Shown in pieces: positions 4,322 through 5,220 of a stretch of DNA of 5,220 nt (position 1 is the stretch's first letter; each line of letters starts with the position of its first letter). A model generated the notes under the pieces. It made no database searches, was not told the DNA's origin, and worked only from the letters and a program-made list of their open reading frames with translations. The DNA lies in contig DAOVRJ010000179.1 in assembly GCA_030628225.1 (NCBI GenBank), positions 1 through 5,220 of the forward strand, in the 5' to 3' direction. The stretch comes from Candidatus Zixiibacteriota bacterium. Its GTDB lineage: Bacteria; SM23-81. A program made the translations under genes and the position numbers.

Positions 4322-5220
4322 ATGCATCAGGACATCGCGGCGCTCAACGAGAAAATTAATCAGGAGAGCGCATTTTTAGAGCAACTTCTCACGGAAATCC
4401 ACAAGGTGATCGTCGGCCAGAAGTACATGGTGGAACGGCTGCTCATCGGCCTGTTAGCCAACGGTCATATCCTCCTGGAGGGAGTTCCCGGCCTGGCCAA
4501 GACTATGGCCGTGAAGACCCTGGCCGACTCCATCCGAACTTCTTTCCGGCGCCTGCAATTCACGCCGGACCTGTTGCCCGCCGATCTGTTGGGCACCATG
4601 ATCTACCACCAGAAAACGGGAGATTTTGTTCCTAAAAAAGGGCCTATTTTCGCCAATCTCATCCTGGCCGATGAGATCAACCGGGCCCCGGCCAAGGTAC
4701 AGAGTGCCCTGTTGGAGGCCATGCAGGAACGCCAGGTGACCATCGGAGACCATTCCTATCCCCTGGACGACCCCTTTTTGGTGATGGCCACCCAAAATCC
4801 CATCGAGCAAGAGGGTACTTACCCTCTCCCTGAGGCTCAGGTGGACCGATTCATGCTCAAACTGAACATCACCTATCCCAGCAAGCAGGAGGAGCGGGAG
4901 ATCATGGACCGGATGACCACCGGAGATGTGCCAACGGTCAAGGCGGTGATCGCCCCCGATAGGATCATCGCCGCCAGGTCCACGGTCAACATGATCTACG
5001 TGGACGAAAAGATCAAGAACTACATCCTGGATATCGTCTTCGCTTCCCGGAACCCGGAGGAATATGGGCTGGAGGAGATCAAGGGGCTCATCGAGTACGG
5101 GGCCTCTCCGCGAGCATCAATCTATTTGAACATCGCCGCCAGAGCCCACGCCTTCTTGCGCCGGCGAGGATACGTCACCCCCGAGGATGTAAAATCCATA
5201 GGTATGGACGTCCTGCGCCA
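4322..5220 (+). CDS. MoxR-family AAA+ ATPase, 3' end outside the window
   Basis: The reading frame is open from ATG 4322 to the right edge: 299 complete codons. The family is usually about 310-330 aa, so only a short C-terminal piece should be missing. Walker A is GVPGLAKT (54-61, Lys60), Walker B is LILADEIN (113-120, Asp117 and Glu118), sensor 1 is in ATQNPIEQEGTYPLPEAQ (156-173, Asn159), the arginine finger lies in VDRF (Arg176), and sensor 2 is SPRA (262-265, Arg264) in the lid domain. No signal peptide or membrane segment is seen. MoxR ATPases act as cytoplasmic chaperone-like motors, commonly next to DUF58 and von Willebrand factor-A proteins, helping metal insertion, protein maturation or envelope stress responses. 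Such partners would be expected downstream, beyond the window. The specific substrate cannot be told from this gene alone. Confidence 0.93.
   Translation, partial: MHQDIAALNEKINQESAFLEQLLTEIHKVIVGQKYMVERLLIGLLANGHILLEGVPGLAKTMAVKTLADSIRTSFRRLQFTPDLLPADLLGTMIYHQKTGDFVPKKGPIFANLILADEINRAPAKVQSALLEAMQERQVTIGDHSYPLDDPFLVMATQNPIEQEGTYPLPEAQVDRFMLKLNITYPSKQEEREIMDRMTTGDVPTVKAVIAPDRIIAARSTVNMIYVDEKIKNYILDIVFASRNPEEYGLEEIKGLIEYGASPRASIYLNIAARAHAFLRRRGYVTPEDVKSIGMDVLR

Noticed and set aside
4454-4810. 118-codon minus-strand open frame
   Set aside because: It is antisense to the moxR AAA+ core, whose Walker A, Walker B and sensor motifs are intact on the plus strand.

Overview
The window looks like chromosomal DNA from an anaerobic bacterium of fairly high GC content, perhaps a Desulfobacterota-like or other uncultured lineage. 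This is inferred only from gene content (a LarE with three conserved-position cysteines, a short NadA, an Rrf2 regulator, a MoxR ATPase) and from the dispersed short repeats. The sequence alone does not fix the taxon.

Layout. Positions 1-322 hold no gene: there are short-period repeats, a palindromic dispersed element and a weak terminator-like hairpin. thiD (323-1117, +) encodes the hydroxymethylpyrimidine/HMP-phosphate kinase of thiamine synthesis. It converges on a minus-strand cluster whose rho-independent terminator (1116-1139) overlaps the thiD stop codon. In transcription order the cluster is an Rrf2-family regulator (3408-2974), nadA (2905-1985) and larE (1978-1154). larE starts with GTG 6 nt after the nadA stop, and its Shine-Dalgarno lies inside the last nadA codons. 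Positions 3409-4321 are a long divergent intergenic region with several arrays of 7-bp repeats, followed by a visibly AT-richer stretch I cannot assign. A MoxR-type AAA+ ATPase gene begins at 4322 (+) and runs off the right edge.

How the genes fit together. NadA makes quinolinate, which leads through NaMN to nicotinate adenine dinucleotide. That dinucleotide is the starting material of the nickel-pincer nucleotide (NPN) cofactor, for which LarE supplies sulfur. The pair therefore covers a precursor supply and a consuming pathway. NadA is a [4Fe-4S] enzyme, this LarE has the cysteines expected of the [4Fe-4S]-dependent LarE type, and the regulator has an IscR-like three-cysteine region. A small Fe-S/redox-controlled NAD-NPN operon is a reasonable inference, although larA, larB and larC are not in the window.

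The most unusual non-coding feature is a set of degenerate period-7 arrays with several related unit sequences (CGAGTCT-like, AGTATCC-like and its complement). They occur on both sides of the gene block and include a perfect 22-bp match between positions 174-195 and 3781-3802.
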